DNA of 64,000 nt. Origin: JAHJHG01 sp964463425 (lineage in GTDB: Bacteria > Patescibacteriota > Microgenomatia > UBA8517). The first letter of the stretch is position 1. Each line of letters starts with the position of its first letter. The stretch spans positions 1 through 64,000 of the forward strand of contig CAYXBV010000002.1 in the NCBI GenBank assembly GCA_964463425.1, given 5' to 3'. The notes under the pieces were generated by a model that had not been told where the DNA came from, ran no database searches, and saw nothing but the letters and a program-made list of their open reading frames with translations. Position numbers and translations under genes: made by a program. Below, piece after piece: positions 50,987-59,327 of the stretch.

Positions 50987-52639
50987 TCAGGCTTCAACCA
51001 CAACCGGAAGAATCATGGGCCGACGACCTGTTTGTCTGAAGAAGTGTTTTTCTAAAAAATCTATTGTTATACGTCTAACAACATGTCTATCAAGGCGTTG
51101 TTTTTTCCCAATCTCTCCCACAAGAAGGTTAGCTGCATCAAGTAAAAAATCCTTCTCTTGTTTTTCAAAAACAAAACCGCGACTAATTATCTCTGGGTCG
51201 GCAATTAGCTTATTCCCTTCTTTGTCTAATTGAACAAGGACAATGGCAACTCCATCTCTCGCTAATTTCTTCCTGTCTCTTAAAACAACATTGCCAACAT
51301 CTCCAACACCCAAACCATCTACCAACACACTCTTCACATCTATTTTTCCAGCCCTCACACCTCTTTGGTTTTTGAATTCAACAATCTCTCCGGCCCTTAA
51401 TTCAAACGTAGCCTCTGGGGCTGCCCCCATACTAACGGCAATATCTTTGTATTTTCTCATGTGCCTTATTGTCCCCCCAATTGGAATATAGTATTTAGGT
51501 TTTAGAAGAGCAAAAAGCATCTTGATGTCTTCCCGGCATCCATGCCCGGAAACGTGTAGATCTTCTTGCATTTCGTAATAGTGAACATCTACACCAATCT
51601 CAATAAATCTATCTACTAAACGATCTACATTTGCTTTTGATCCTGGTGGGGCTGGATCAGAAGAAAACATCACAGTATCACCTTTATTTATCTTTAAAAA
51701 ATCATGCTCAGAATTGGCCACTCGATAAAGCGCACTCCCAGGTTGACCATAGCTTCCAGAAATAATGTACATTATTTTCTGTTTAGATATTTTTCCCATC
51801 CTTTTAAAGGGCACGACTAAATTATCGGGATAATGCAAGTATCCAAGATTTTTGGCAATTTGTGCCTTGTCTTCGGTCGAACGGCCAACAAACACAACTT
51901 TGCGATTTAGTGTTTTGGCCACATTAATTGCCTGCTGCATTCTTGAAATATTTGATGAAATTGTGGTAAAAAATATTTGCCCCTTAGCGTCTCTGGCAAT
52001 TTGCCCTACTTGGGCTTCAATCTCTTTCTCGCTCTGTGTGTATCCGGGCGTTGTTGCCCCTAAACAATCAGAGGCCACAGCCAAAACTCCTGATGAGGCC
52101 AATGTTGCCGCTCTGGCGATATCAAAAGGTCTACCATCAACTGGTGTCCAGTCAAACTTGTAATCAGCGACATGGAAAATGCTACCTTCGGGTGTCTGTA
52201 TTGCAAAACCAACACCATCCGGAACAGAGTGAGAAACTCTAAACATCTGTATCTTAAATACACCCAAAGACAGTGTGTCTTTTTCCGGGTCAATAACGTT
52301 AACTTTTACGTCTTTTGTTTTATGATCTGTAAACTTATTCTCAATAAATCCGGCAACCAGCTTAGTAGCATAAATAGGAGCTTGCACATCCTTCAGAAGA
52401 AACGGTAAAGCCCCAAGATGATCTTCGTGTCCATGAGAAATTAGTATGCCTCGAAGTTTATGTTTGTTTTTTATAACATAACTAAAATCAGGAATTACCA
52501 AATCAACACCATACATTTCTGCCTCCGGAAACCCTATGCCACAATCAACAATGATCATGTCGTTTCCGTACTCATATATATATAAGTTTTCTGTTACGTC
52601 TGTTGTGCCCGATAGGGCTATGAATTTTAGACTTGCCAT
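50987..52639 (-). CDS. rnj: Ribonuclease J
   Basis: Metallo-beta-lactamase RNase with 5'-3' exo and endo activity on mRNA. 550 residues with motif 2 HGHEDHLGA, motif 3 SHSVPD, motif 4 HVADYKFD, the beta-CASP block (VGRSTEDKAQIAKNLG), the DLHVSGHG phosphate site and a C-terminal domain. Two RNA-decay enzymes of the Gram-positive type (RNase J and RNase Y) are therefore in the window. It follows the glycosylase gene by 15 nt. Confidence 0.95.
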   Translation of the reverse strand: MASLKFIALSGTTDVTENLYIYEYGNDMIIVDCGIGFPEAEMYGVDLVIPDFSYVIKNKHKLRGILISHGHEDHLGALPFLLKDVQAPIYATKLVAGFIENKFTDHKTKDVKVNVIDPEKDTLSLGVFKIQMFRVSHSVPDGVGFAIQTPEGSIFHVADYKFDWTPVDGRPFDIARAATLASSGVLAVASDCLGATTPGYTQSEKEIEAQVGQIARDAKGQIFFTTISSNISRMQQAINVAKTLNRKVVFVGRSTEDKAQIAKNLGYLHYPDNLVVPFKRMGKISKQKIMYIISGSYGQPGSALYRVANSEHDFLKINKGDTVMFSSDPAPPGSKANVDRLVDRFIEIGVDVHYYEMQEDLHVSGHGCREDIKMLFALLKPKYYIPIGGTIRHMRKYKDIAVSMGAAPEATFELRAGEIVEFKNQRGVRAGKIDVKSVLVDGLGVGDVGNVVLRDRKKLARDGVAIVLVQLDKEGNKLIADPEIISRGFVFEKQEKDFLLDAANLLVGEIGKKQRLDRHVVRRITIDFLEKHFFRQTGRRPMILPVVVEA

Positions 52640-52654
52640 CTTGTATTAATAATC

Positions 52655-53281
52655 CTATACCAGCTCCATTTGTTCAACCTCAATTTGTTCTACCTCATTT
52701 TCAATTACTTCAGACAACATCTCGGGGACATTACTAAAATCTTCAATCGTTCTTCTTTTCATTTCTCCATTTCTCAGTCCTGCCGCAGGGTGATACATCG
52801 GAATAACAGTAAGATTCCGTTTTCCCCACTTAACCACTCTAGCCTTTCCATGCACGTCACTTATTCTTACACCAGGAATAAATTTTGCCATAGAAAATCT
52901 GCCAAGCGTAATAATTATCTTTGGTTTGATAATCTCAATCATTTTGTCAATATATGGCCTAAAAGCCTCTATTTCCTCTGGTAATGGATCTCTATTTTCT
53001 GGCGGTCTATAATTAACTACATTAGTGATAAACACTTCTTCTCTAGGCAGTTTAATCGAATGAAGCAATTGGTCTAAAAATTTACCTGAATTCCCAACGA
53101 ATGGCATCCCCTTCTCGTCTTCCCAGCGTCCAGGTCCTTCTCCGATTAGCATTATCTCTGCTTCTGCAGTACCTGCTCCAAAAACTAATTTTGTTGCTGT
53201 TTCTCTTAAAGGCAGTTCTTTGTCTGCTTTCATTTTCAAGAATAATTCTTTAAGGTTTTCTCTTTTTGTTTTTTTTATCAT
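52655..53281 (-). CDS. Family-4-like uracil-DNA glycosylase lacking the Fe-S cysteines
   Basis: Predicted to excise uracil from DNA. 208 residues. Family-4 motifs are clear: GEGPGRWEDEKGMPFVGNSG, ITNVVNYRPPENRDPLPEEI, ITLGRFSMAKFI and MYHPAAGLRN. The four cysteines that hold the 4Fe-4S cluster in family 4 are all missing: the N-terminal CxxC is absent, KCRPP is NYRPP, and ACRP is AFRP. The protein contains no cysteine at all. I start at the ATG at 53281; a longer frame start overlaps the upstream gene and adds an unrelated leader. Confidence 0.85.
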   Translation of the reverse strand: MIKKTKRENLKELFLKMKADKELPLRETATKLVFGAGTAEAEIMLIGEGPGRWEDEKGMPFVGNSGKFLDQLLHSIKLPREEVFITNVVNYRPPENRDPLPEEIEAFRPYIDKMIEIIKPKIIITLGRFSMAKFIPGVRISDVHGKARVVKWGKRNLTVIPMYHPAAGLRNGEMKRRTIEDFSNVPEMLSEVIENEVEQIEVEQMELV

Positions 53282-53294
53282 CTTGTATTTCTTA

Positions 53295-54338
53295 TTAAGG
53301 CAAAAACTCTTTAATATTTTGTACTGTAACTTTATAAGACTGACCCTTTCCTTCGACAATCATTTTTGCTACTTTTCTGGCAATTCCCTCTATTGTCCTT
53401 TGGAGAGTTCTAATTCCCGCATCGTATCCAATTGGTCTAACTATTAACGCCCAAGCGTCCTCTTCTATAATTAAGGCGTTACCGTCCACTCCAGATTCTT
53501 TTAGTACCTTTGGTAACATATACTTCCTTCCAATAATTATTTTTTCTGCGTCTGTATACGAAGGCATGGATATTGGCTCAAGCCTGTCCAACACGGCTGT
53601 GGAAATATTGGTTGTATTATTTGCTGTTGCTATAAATAAAACCTCAGAAAGATCAACTGGATAATCAATATAGTGATCAATAAATGCATGGTTTTGCTCT
53701 GGATCTAGTAACTCTACTAATACACCCATTATTGATGCTCTTCCCTCGTCGGTTACTCTATCTATTTCGTCTAGCAAAATAACCGTGTTTCTACTCTGAG
53801 AAGTAATAAGTGCCTTGATAATTTTTCCAGGCTCTGCTTCAGGATGCATCCTAGATTGACCTCTCAAGTCTAATGGATCACCCATTCCTCCAAACGGAAT
53901 TCTTGCTATCTTTCTACCCAATGATTGAGCAATTGAGTCTGCGATTGTTGTTTTCCCTGTACCCACAAGGCCAACGAAACACAATATCGGTGCTCTCTTA
54001 ATGTCTTCGCTTTCCCCTTTTTCTTGCTTTAATTTCATGGTTGAAATGTATTCTAAAATTCTCTCTTTAATTTCTTCTAATCCGTGGTGGTTTTTGTCTA
54101 AAATTTCTTTAGCCCGCGATAGATCTAAGATGTCTTCTGTCTTTTTGTTCCATGGAATAGAGGTAATTTGTTCTATGTACCGACCTATTCTGTCGTATTC
54201 TGGTAAGAAGGTGGGTGAATTGGTAAGTTTTACCAGTTGATCCAGTCGTATCATAACTCCCTCTTTGAGTTTCTCGGGAAGAAATAAAGTACTCACTTTT
54301 TCCTTGAGGCTAACTAATTCTTGGCCGGCAGAATCCAT
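53295..54338 (-). CDS. Lon-type AAA+ ATPase without protease domain
   Basis: 347 residues matching the central part of Lon: the helical linker (EYDRIGRYIEQITSIPWNKK) and AAA+ module. Walker A is GLVGTGKTT, Walker B VILLDEIDR, then PFGGMGDPLDLRGQSR and DPEQNHAFIDHYIDYPVDLS (sensor region FIATANNT). The N-terminal substrate domain and the whole S16 serine-lysine protease domain are absent. The gene stops 13 nt before the glycosylase, with no remnant. It may be an unfoldase that works with another partner. Confidence 0.85.
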   Translation of the reverse strand: MDSAGQELVSLKEKVSTLFLPEKLKEGVMIRLDQLVKLTNSPTFLPEYDRIGRYIEQITSIPWNKKTEDILDLSRAKEILDKNHHGLEEIKERILEYISTMKLKQEKGESEDIKRAPILCFVGLVGTGKTTIADSIAQSLGRKIARIPFGGMGDPLDLRGQSRMHPEAEPGKIIKALITSQSRNTVILLDEIDRVTDEGRASIMGVLVELLDPEQNHAFIDHYIDYPVDLSEVLFIATANNTTNISTAVLDRLEPISMPSYTDAEKIIIGRKYMLPKVLKESGVDGNALIIEEDAWALIVRPIGYDAGIRTLQRTIEGIARKVAKMIVEGKGQSYKVTVQNIKEFLP

Positions 54339-54362
54339 ATTTTTGATTTCCTAGTTAAAATG

Positions 54363-54377
54363 TATCACGAAGTGATA
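54363..54377 (-). terminator. Hairpin after pnp
   Basis: TATCAC-TTC-GTGATA stem just after the pnp stop, followed only by CATTTT. A weak terminator or processing site between pnp and the Lon-type gene. Confidence 0.35.
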
Positions 54378-54382
54378 GCTAT

Positions 54383-56611
54383 TTAGAAGTTTTTCTTTTT
54401 ATCCTCTAAGTATCTGCTAGTTGGAAAGTGAGGACCCGATGATTTTTTGTCTGTGGATCTTCCTCTTGAGGATGGTCTCTTTCGATCAAAATCGTTGTTG
54501 GGTTTTCGGTAAGAAGGCTTACTATCTGTGCTCTTTTCTTTATCCCCATCTAACAACATTGAGAGGTTAATTCTTCCTAAATTATCTATCTCTTTTACCC
54601 TAACCTGAACTTTATCTCCAACCTTAACAACATCTGAAGGATCTTTAACAAAATCCTTGCTCATGTCTGAAACGTGCACTAATCCGTCTTTGCCAGGCAA
54701 TACCTCGACAAAAGCACCAAATTGTTGAATTCTTTTAACTTCTCCTTCGTAAATCTCACCAGCTGCCACTTCTTTTGTTAAATTCTCGATTCTTTCTATT
54801 GCGGCCGCTACCTCTTCCTCTTTTGTACCAGAAAGACTTACGCTTCCATCATCTTCAACGTCTACTTGGGCACCTGTCTCTGCAATAATTTTCCTTATCA
54901 TCTTTCCTCCTGGGCCAATAATTTCTCCTATTTTAGTTGGGTCAATTTTAATTACCTTTATTTTTGGAGCGTAGGTAGATACTTTTTCGCGTGATTCGGA
55001 AATAGCCTTCATCATTACTTCCAATATCTTTAACCTTGCTTCTTTTGCTTGTTTAAAGGCTTTTCCAAGAATTGAAGCTGTTAGTTTTAGTGTTTTAACA
55101 TCAAGCTGTAAGGCTGTTATTCCATCTTTTGTTCCAGCTACTTTGAAATCCATATCTCCATTGCCATCTTCCATTCCAACTATATCTGTTAAAACTACAT
55201 TCTTCTTTTCACTTTCAATAATTAACCCCATGGCGATACCAGCAACCGGCGCTTTTATTGGCACACCTGCGTCCATCAATGAGAGTGTTGATCCACATGT
55301 TGATGCCATCGAGCTTGAGCCGTTTGATCCTAATATCTCTGTAGCAACACGAATGGTGTAAGGGAACTCTTCTTTTGATGGAATCACTGGAAGCAGCGCA
55401 TTTTCAGCTAATGCTCCATGTCCGACTTCTCTTCTTGAAGGAAATCCCACTCTACCTGTTTCTCCAACTGAATAAGGAGGCATTGAGTAATGGTGTATAT
55501 ATCTTTTTGATTTTTCTCCTTCAGCCGACTCTATTAGTTGTTCCAAAGATGACGATCCCAATGTGGCAATAGAAAGAGCTTGTGTTTGTCCTCTATTAAA
55601 TAGTGCTGAACCATGTGTTCTAGGAAGAATTCCTACTTCAGCCGAAAGATCTCTGAGTTCATCAGATTTTCTACCGTCAGGTCTTTTGCCTGCCAAAATC
55701 AAGCTTCGAATTTCATTTGTGAAGAGATCCTGAAATATTCTGCCGTATTCTTCTTTTTCTTCTTCTTCAGCCGAATCCATAACTGCTTTTTTGGCTGCAT
55801 CAAAATCAGAATAGCCAGCTTTCATAACTGCCATGTTTTTTATTAGGTCTTTTATTGTGGAACCCGCTAATTTCTCTATTTTCTTTTCTAATGTTGGGTT
55901 TTTCTTTACCTCTAGTAAAACTTCTTTCTTTTTTCCAACCGCTTTAGCAAAATCATTAACTAATGCAATTACTTTTTTGCTTTCTTTTTGAATAAACTCA
56001 ATTCCCTCCAGCATTTTCTTTTCCGAAACTATCTTGCTTTTTGCTTCGATCATAACAATGGCATCTTTTGTTACTGAGGAAACCAATTCCATTTCAGATT
56101 CTTGAATGTCTTGTTTGGTTGGATTGATAATAAACTTATTGTCTTTTAGTCCTGCCTTGAGCATGGAAACTGGTCCACCCCATGGAATTGAAGAACTTGT
56201 TAATGCAGCAGAAACAGCTAGTCCAGCAACCATGTCCGGAGAAGTTTCTAGATCGACAGACAATACAGTAATAATAACTTGGACTTCTTTTTTATAGTTC
56301 TTTGGGAAAAGTGGCCTAATTGATCTGTCAATAAGTCTTGCCACCAATACATCATCATCTGAAGGACGACCATCTCTCTTTACCCATCGGCTTCCCTTGA
56401 TTCTTCCTCCTGCGTACAATCTCTGTTGGTATTCCACAAACAATGGGAAATATCCAATACTTTCTTTTAATTCAGAGGCTACCACTGTTGCTAGCACCAC
56501 GGTCTCGCCGTGAGTAGCTAATACAGCAGAAGTTGCGTGTTGTGCAAGTTGTCCTGTTGAAAGGGTTAGTTTTCTACCACCCAAATCCATGCTTTTTTCT
56601 ATTTTTTTCAT
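54383..56611 (-). CDS. pnp: Polynucleotide phosphorylase
   Basis: Phosphorolytic 3'-5' exoribonuclease. 742 residues: two RNase PH domains (first: GGRIKGSRWVKRDGRPSDDD-like; second: SGAMASTCG-like SSMASTCGSTLSLMDAGVPI), KH domain (IGPGGKMIRKIIAETGAQVD) and S1 domain (GEVKRIQQFGAFVEVLPGKD), then an Arg/Ser/Lys-rich tail. It follows rpsO by 9 nt, the classic rpsO-pnp pair. Confidence 0.97.
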   Translation of the reverse strand: MKKIEKSMDLGGRKLTLSTGQLAQHATSAVLATHGETVVLATVVASELKESIGYFPLFVEYQQRLYAGGRIKGSRWVKRDGRPSDDDVLVARLIDRSIRPLFPKNYKKEVQVIITVLSVDLETSPDMVAGLAVSAALTSSSIPWGGPVSMLKAGLKDNKFIINPTKQDIQESEMELVSSVTKDAIVMIEAKSKIVSEKKMLEGIEFIQKESKKVIALVNDFAKAVGKKKEVLLEVKKNPTLEKKIEKLAGSTIKDLIKNMAVMKAGYSDFDAAKKAVMDSAEEEEKEEYGRIFQDLFTNEIRSLILAGKRPDGRKSDELRDLSAEVGILPRTHGSALFNRGQTQALSIATLGSSSLEQLIESAEGEKSKRYIHHYSMPPYSVGETGRVGFPSRREVGHGALAENALLPVIPSKEEFPYTIRVATEILGSNGSSSMASTCGSTLSLMDAGVPIKAPVAGIAMGLIIESEKKNVVLTDIVGMEDGNGDMDFKVAGTKDGITALQLDVKTLKLTASILGKAFKQAKEARLKILEVMMKAISESREKVSTYAPKIKVIKIDPTKIGEIIGPGGKMIRKIIAETGAQVDVEDDGSVSLSGTKEEEVAAAIERIENLTKEVAAGEIYEGEVKRIQQFGAFVEVLPGKDGLVHVSDMSKDFVKDPSDVVKVGDKVQVRVKEIDNLGRINLSMLLDGDKEKSTDSKPSYRKPNNDFDRKRPSSRGRSTDKKSSGPHFPTSRYLEDKKKNF

Positions 56612-56620
56612 ATTCTATTC

Positions 56621-56890
56621 TTATTTCTTTAAATTCAGCTCTGCTATGAGGCTTCTGTATCGTTTTTCGTCACGATCTCGAAGATAAGTTAATAATCTTC
56701 TTCTTTTCGCTACCATAGCTAGAAGACCCCTTCTTGAATGAACATCTTTCTTGTGATCTTTAAGGTGTTCTGCTAATTTGTCTATTTGTACAGAGAGTAG
56801 TGCTACTTGAATTTCTGGAGAACCAGTATCGCTTTTCTCTCGAGCAAATTTCTTTACAATTTTTGTTTTGTCTTCTTTTGTTAATGCCAT
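56621..56890 (-). CDS. rpsO: Ribosomal protein S15
   Basis: 89-residue four-helix 16S-binding protein. Start MALTKEDKTKIVKKF, SDTGSPEIQVALLSVQI, HKKDVHSRRGLLAMVAKRRR and LLTYLRDRDEKRYRSLI. The ATG at 56890 gives the normal length; a longer frame start is rejected. TATAAT lies about 70 nt upstream, leaving a leader in which S15 autoregulation is possible. Confidence 0.97.
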   Translation of the reverse strand: MALTKEDKTKIVKKFAREKSDTGSPEIQVALLSVQIDKLAEHLKDHKKDVHSRRGLLAMVAKRRRLLTYLRDRDEKRYRSLIAELNLKK

Positions 56891-56956
56891 AATGTCATGA
56901 AAAACTGAGTAACCCCTTAACCATCTGTGGCGGAGCAACCCTGTTTTACATCAGGG

Positions 56957-56962
56957 ATTATA
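56957..56962 (-). promoter_or_regulatory. -10 box of rpsO-pnp
   Basis: TATAAT with only weak -35 candidates upstream. It predicts a leader of about 60 nt before rpsO. Confidence 0.5.
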
Positions 56963-57000
56963 ATATCACGAAAATATTTAGTTGACAACCCATTAAAAAA

Positions 57001-57843
57001 TTAACTGATCGAAGTTCCTTTGTAGATCTTTGGCTCAAGCCAATCCTTTGGGGCTTCTTTTTTTTCTTCGAGTATTTTCTTACCTGGAATAGATCCTTGA
57101 GAAAATGTCCCTTTTTGATTTAAAACTTTTCGTTTTCTTACTCCTCCTGCCCTTATTAAATCAGCAACGACCTGAAATGTGTTAGCGCCAACTTCCGAAC
57201 TCGAAAACTTATTGCTTCCTTCTTCTATTCCTGCAAGTAAGTTTGTGGCCGTATCAACATCTAATGTGTAATTTCCTTCTTTGATTAAATCTGCCACAAT
57301 CTCTGAACAAGAAGAGGCTGGTCGCGCAAACGACATGACACTTGCTTCCGACGATACCGATAATGCCCTTGTGCCGATATGCAATACTTTTGCTCCAACT
57401 AACTCCTTAGATGAACTTACTGCTGGGAAGTGTGATTCATTTGCACCTCCAACTAATATAATTATGTCTGCCGAAACACCAGAAAATCCAAGGTTTGCCT
57501 GCTCTTTTTTGGGAGAGGGAAAACCTGGTTTAGGAATAATTGTGAGCCTGAATTCAGACCCATCGATATCATAACTAACTCTTTCAATATTTTCAGCCGG
57601 ATAATCGACCAAGCTAACTACTAAATTTTTGTTACCAAGCTCTTGAGTTATTTTGTTTACACCCACAAGCCTGTTAAACTCAACAACCATAGGGGACGGA
57701 CAAGAAATTGAAACATCTTTTTTGTCACTTAAACTTAAATATAAAGACAAACCTGCGGCTACTTGTTCAAAAAAAGGTTTTGTTGGCAAAAGAACCAAAA
57801 CGGAGTTTGTAGAGTTTATAATTGAGCTGAAAGAGTTGTCCAT
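57001..57843 (-). CDS. Degenerate DHH-family (NrnA-like) protein
   Basis: 280 residues with the shape of a DHH/DHHA1 phosphoesterase. The helix after strand 1 (EQVAAGLSLYLSLSDKKDV) fits AIGSALAL..., followed by SADIIILVGGAN, the substrate-helix-like SCSEIVADLIKEG, and DTATNLLAGIEEGSNKF. The catalytic residues are not there: the expected HxDxD is LPTKPF, and no DHH triad is seen. The position between infB and rpsO is that of nrnA in many bacteria, which supports homology. It may be a nucleic-acid-binding pseudoenzyme. Confidence 0.65.
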   Translation of the reverse strand: MDNSFSSIINSTNSVLVLLPTKPFFEQVAAGLSLYLSLSDKKDVSISCPSPMVVEFNRLVGVNKITQELGNKNLVVSLVDYPAENIERVSYDIDGSEFRLTIIPKPGFPSPKKEQANLGFSGVSADIIILVGGANESHFPAVSSSKELVGAKVLHIGTRALSVSSEASVMSFARPASSCSEIVADLIKEGNYTLDVDTATNLLAGIEEGSNKFSSSEVGANTFQVVADLIRAGGVRKRKVLNQKGTFSQGSIPGKKILEEKKEAPKDWLEPKIYKGTSIS

Positions 57844-57861
57844 ATATTTAAGTAGGGCAAA

Positions 57862-59268
57862 TTACTGTTTGACGGATACTAACATATCCCCTTTTTCAAA
57901 ATCAAGTTGAGGACCAAGAATAACCCCAAACTCTTCACCTTCTTTTGCCTCCTGAATCATCTTTTTTTCTTTTCGCAGAGAAACAACTCTTGCCTGTCCA
58001 AGCTCGGTCTCGTCGCGCATTAATGTAACCGTATCTTTCATACTAATTTTCCCAGAAACAACTTTACAACCGGCAACCGTTTTGTTGTTAAAAGGGAAAG
58101 AGTCTATGATTTTTGCCTTACCTAATATCACCGACTGCTTTTCTCCAATTAGTTCTCCCAATTTTTCGAGGAGCTTATAAATAATGTCGAACGTTTCAAT
58201 TTCTACCCCTTCCGTATCTGCTAGTTTTTTGACAGAGGAAGGAGTTTTTACTTCGAAACCAAAAATGTAAGCATCTTCTACTGACTTTGCAAAAAACACA
58301 TCAGACTCATTAATAGGACCCACTCCCGAAGAAATAGAAATAGCGTCAGCTGGCAAGTTCAATAGCAGCGCCTCAAGAGCACCTGCACTTGCAGCTTTAA
58401 AAACAGCTGCCACTTGTTCTTCTCCAACTGAAAAGGGTTTTGCCCCCATTCGAGTTTCATTTTTATTTTCTTTGCTGCTTTTACTTACAGAAGAATGTCT
58501 TACTTGTGTTCCAATAAGAGGAAGTTCTGAAAATCCCAACACCAATCCTGGCTCTCCGGGGAGTATCTTTTTTATTGCCTTTCCTTCTTTGTTAAATATC
58601 CCCTTTACTCTGCATCTCATTTTGTCTGTCTCGATTTCGTCTCTTGCTGAAAGTGTTCCATTCTTGACAACAATCGACACTAACATTCCCCTTGCGTCTT
58701 TGTTTGTTTCAATAACAACTGCATCCAGTTTTGCTTTTTCGTCCGATTTAATTTCGTTGACTTCAGAAACCAAAAGAATCATCTCCAACAACTCATTTAT
58801 ACCCTTGTTTTCTTTTGAGGAAAGCAATACTAGAGGGGTATCTCCACCCCTTCCTTCAAACAAAACTCCCTCTGTTTCAATTTGCCCTTTTACGCTTTCT
58901 ATGGAGGCAGAGGTTATATCTATTTTTGTAATAGCCACGATAAAAGGAATTTCTGCTTTCTTAATATATTCAATTGCCTCTTTTGTTTGGGGTTTTACTC
59001 CATCATCAGCCGCCACCACCAATATGGCTATGTCTGCTAATTTTGCTCCTCTTGAACGCATTTGGGCAAAAGCTGCGTGCCCAGGAGTGTCTATAAAAGT
59101 TATTTTCTTTCCCGTTTTTGTCGTTATAGTTGAAGCACCTATTCCTTGAGTTATACCGCCCATTTCTTTTTGGGCCACGAAAGTTTTCCTTATGGTATCT
59201 AGAAGTGTTGTCTTACCGTGATCTACGTGACCAAGGACTGTTACTATTGGTTGTCGTGGTTTTTCCAT
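57862..59268 (-). CDS. infB: Translation initiation factor IF-2, minimal form
   Basis: GTPase that recruits fMet-tRNA. 468 residues starting directly at the G domain: GHVDHGKTTLLD, GGITQGIGAS, DTPGHAAFAQMRSRG, TKID. Domains II, III and the fMet-tRNA-binding C2 domain (KIIDSFPFNNKTVAGCKVVSG) follow. The long N-terminal region seen in E. coli is absent. It lies 59 nt after nusA. Confidence 0.96.
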   Translation of the reverse strand: MEKPRQPIVTVLGHVDHGKTTLLDTIRKTFVAQKEMGGITQGIGASTITTKTGKKITFIDTPGHAAFAQMRSRGAKLADIAILVVAADDGVKPQTKEAIEYIKKAEIPFIVAITKIDITSASIESVKGQIETEGVLFEGRGGDTPLVLLSSKENKGINELLEMILLVSEVNEIKSDEKAKLDAVVIETNKDARGMLVSIVVKNGTLSARDEIETDKMRCRVKGIFNKEGKAIKKILPGEPGLVLGFSELPLIGTQVRHSSVSKSSKENKNETRMGAKPFSVGEEQVAAVFKAASAGALEALLLNLPADAISISSGVGPINESDVFFAKSVEDAYIFGFEVKTPSSVKKLADTEGVEIETFDIIYKLLEKLGELIGEKQSVILGKAKIIDSFPFNNKTVAGCKVVSGKISMKDTVTLMRDETELGQARVVSLRKEKKMIQEAKEGEEFGVILGPQLDFEKGDMLVSVKQ

Positions 59269-59327
59269 ATATTGTTTTTTTTATTCCCTTAATTTCTAAT
59301 AATCTGTGCTCAAGTAAAGTTTCCATT

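Noticed and set aside
58472..59149. 225-codon plus-strand ORF opposite infB, and similar long antisense ORFs opposite secY, rpoB and rplQ/rpoA
   Set aside because: They are shadows of strongly conserved genes on the other strand, with low-complexity Ser/Ile/Leu-rich products and no start signals.
59216..59326. Possible 36-codon ORF (METLLEHRLLEIKG...) starting just after the nusA stop and overlapping infB
   Set aside because: No Shine-Dalgarno, and most of its 3' half overlaps infB codons in another frame; the simplest reading is chance.
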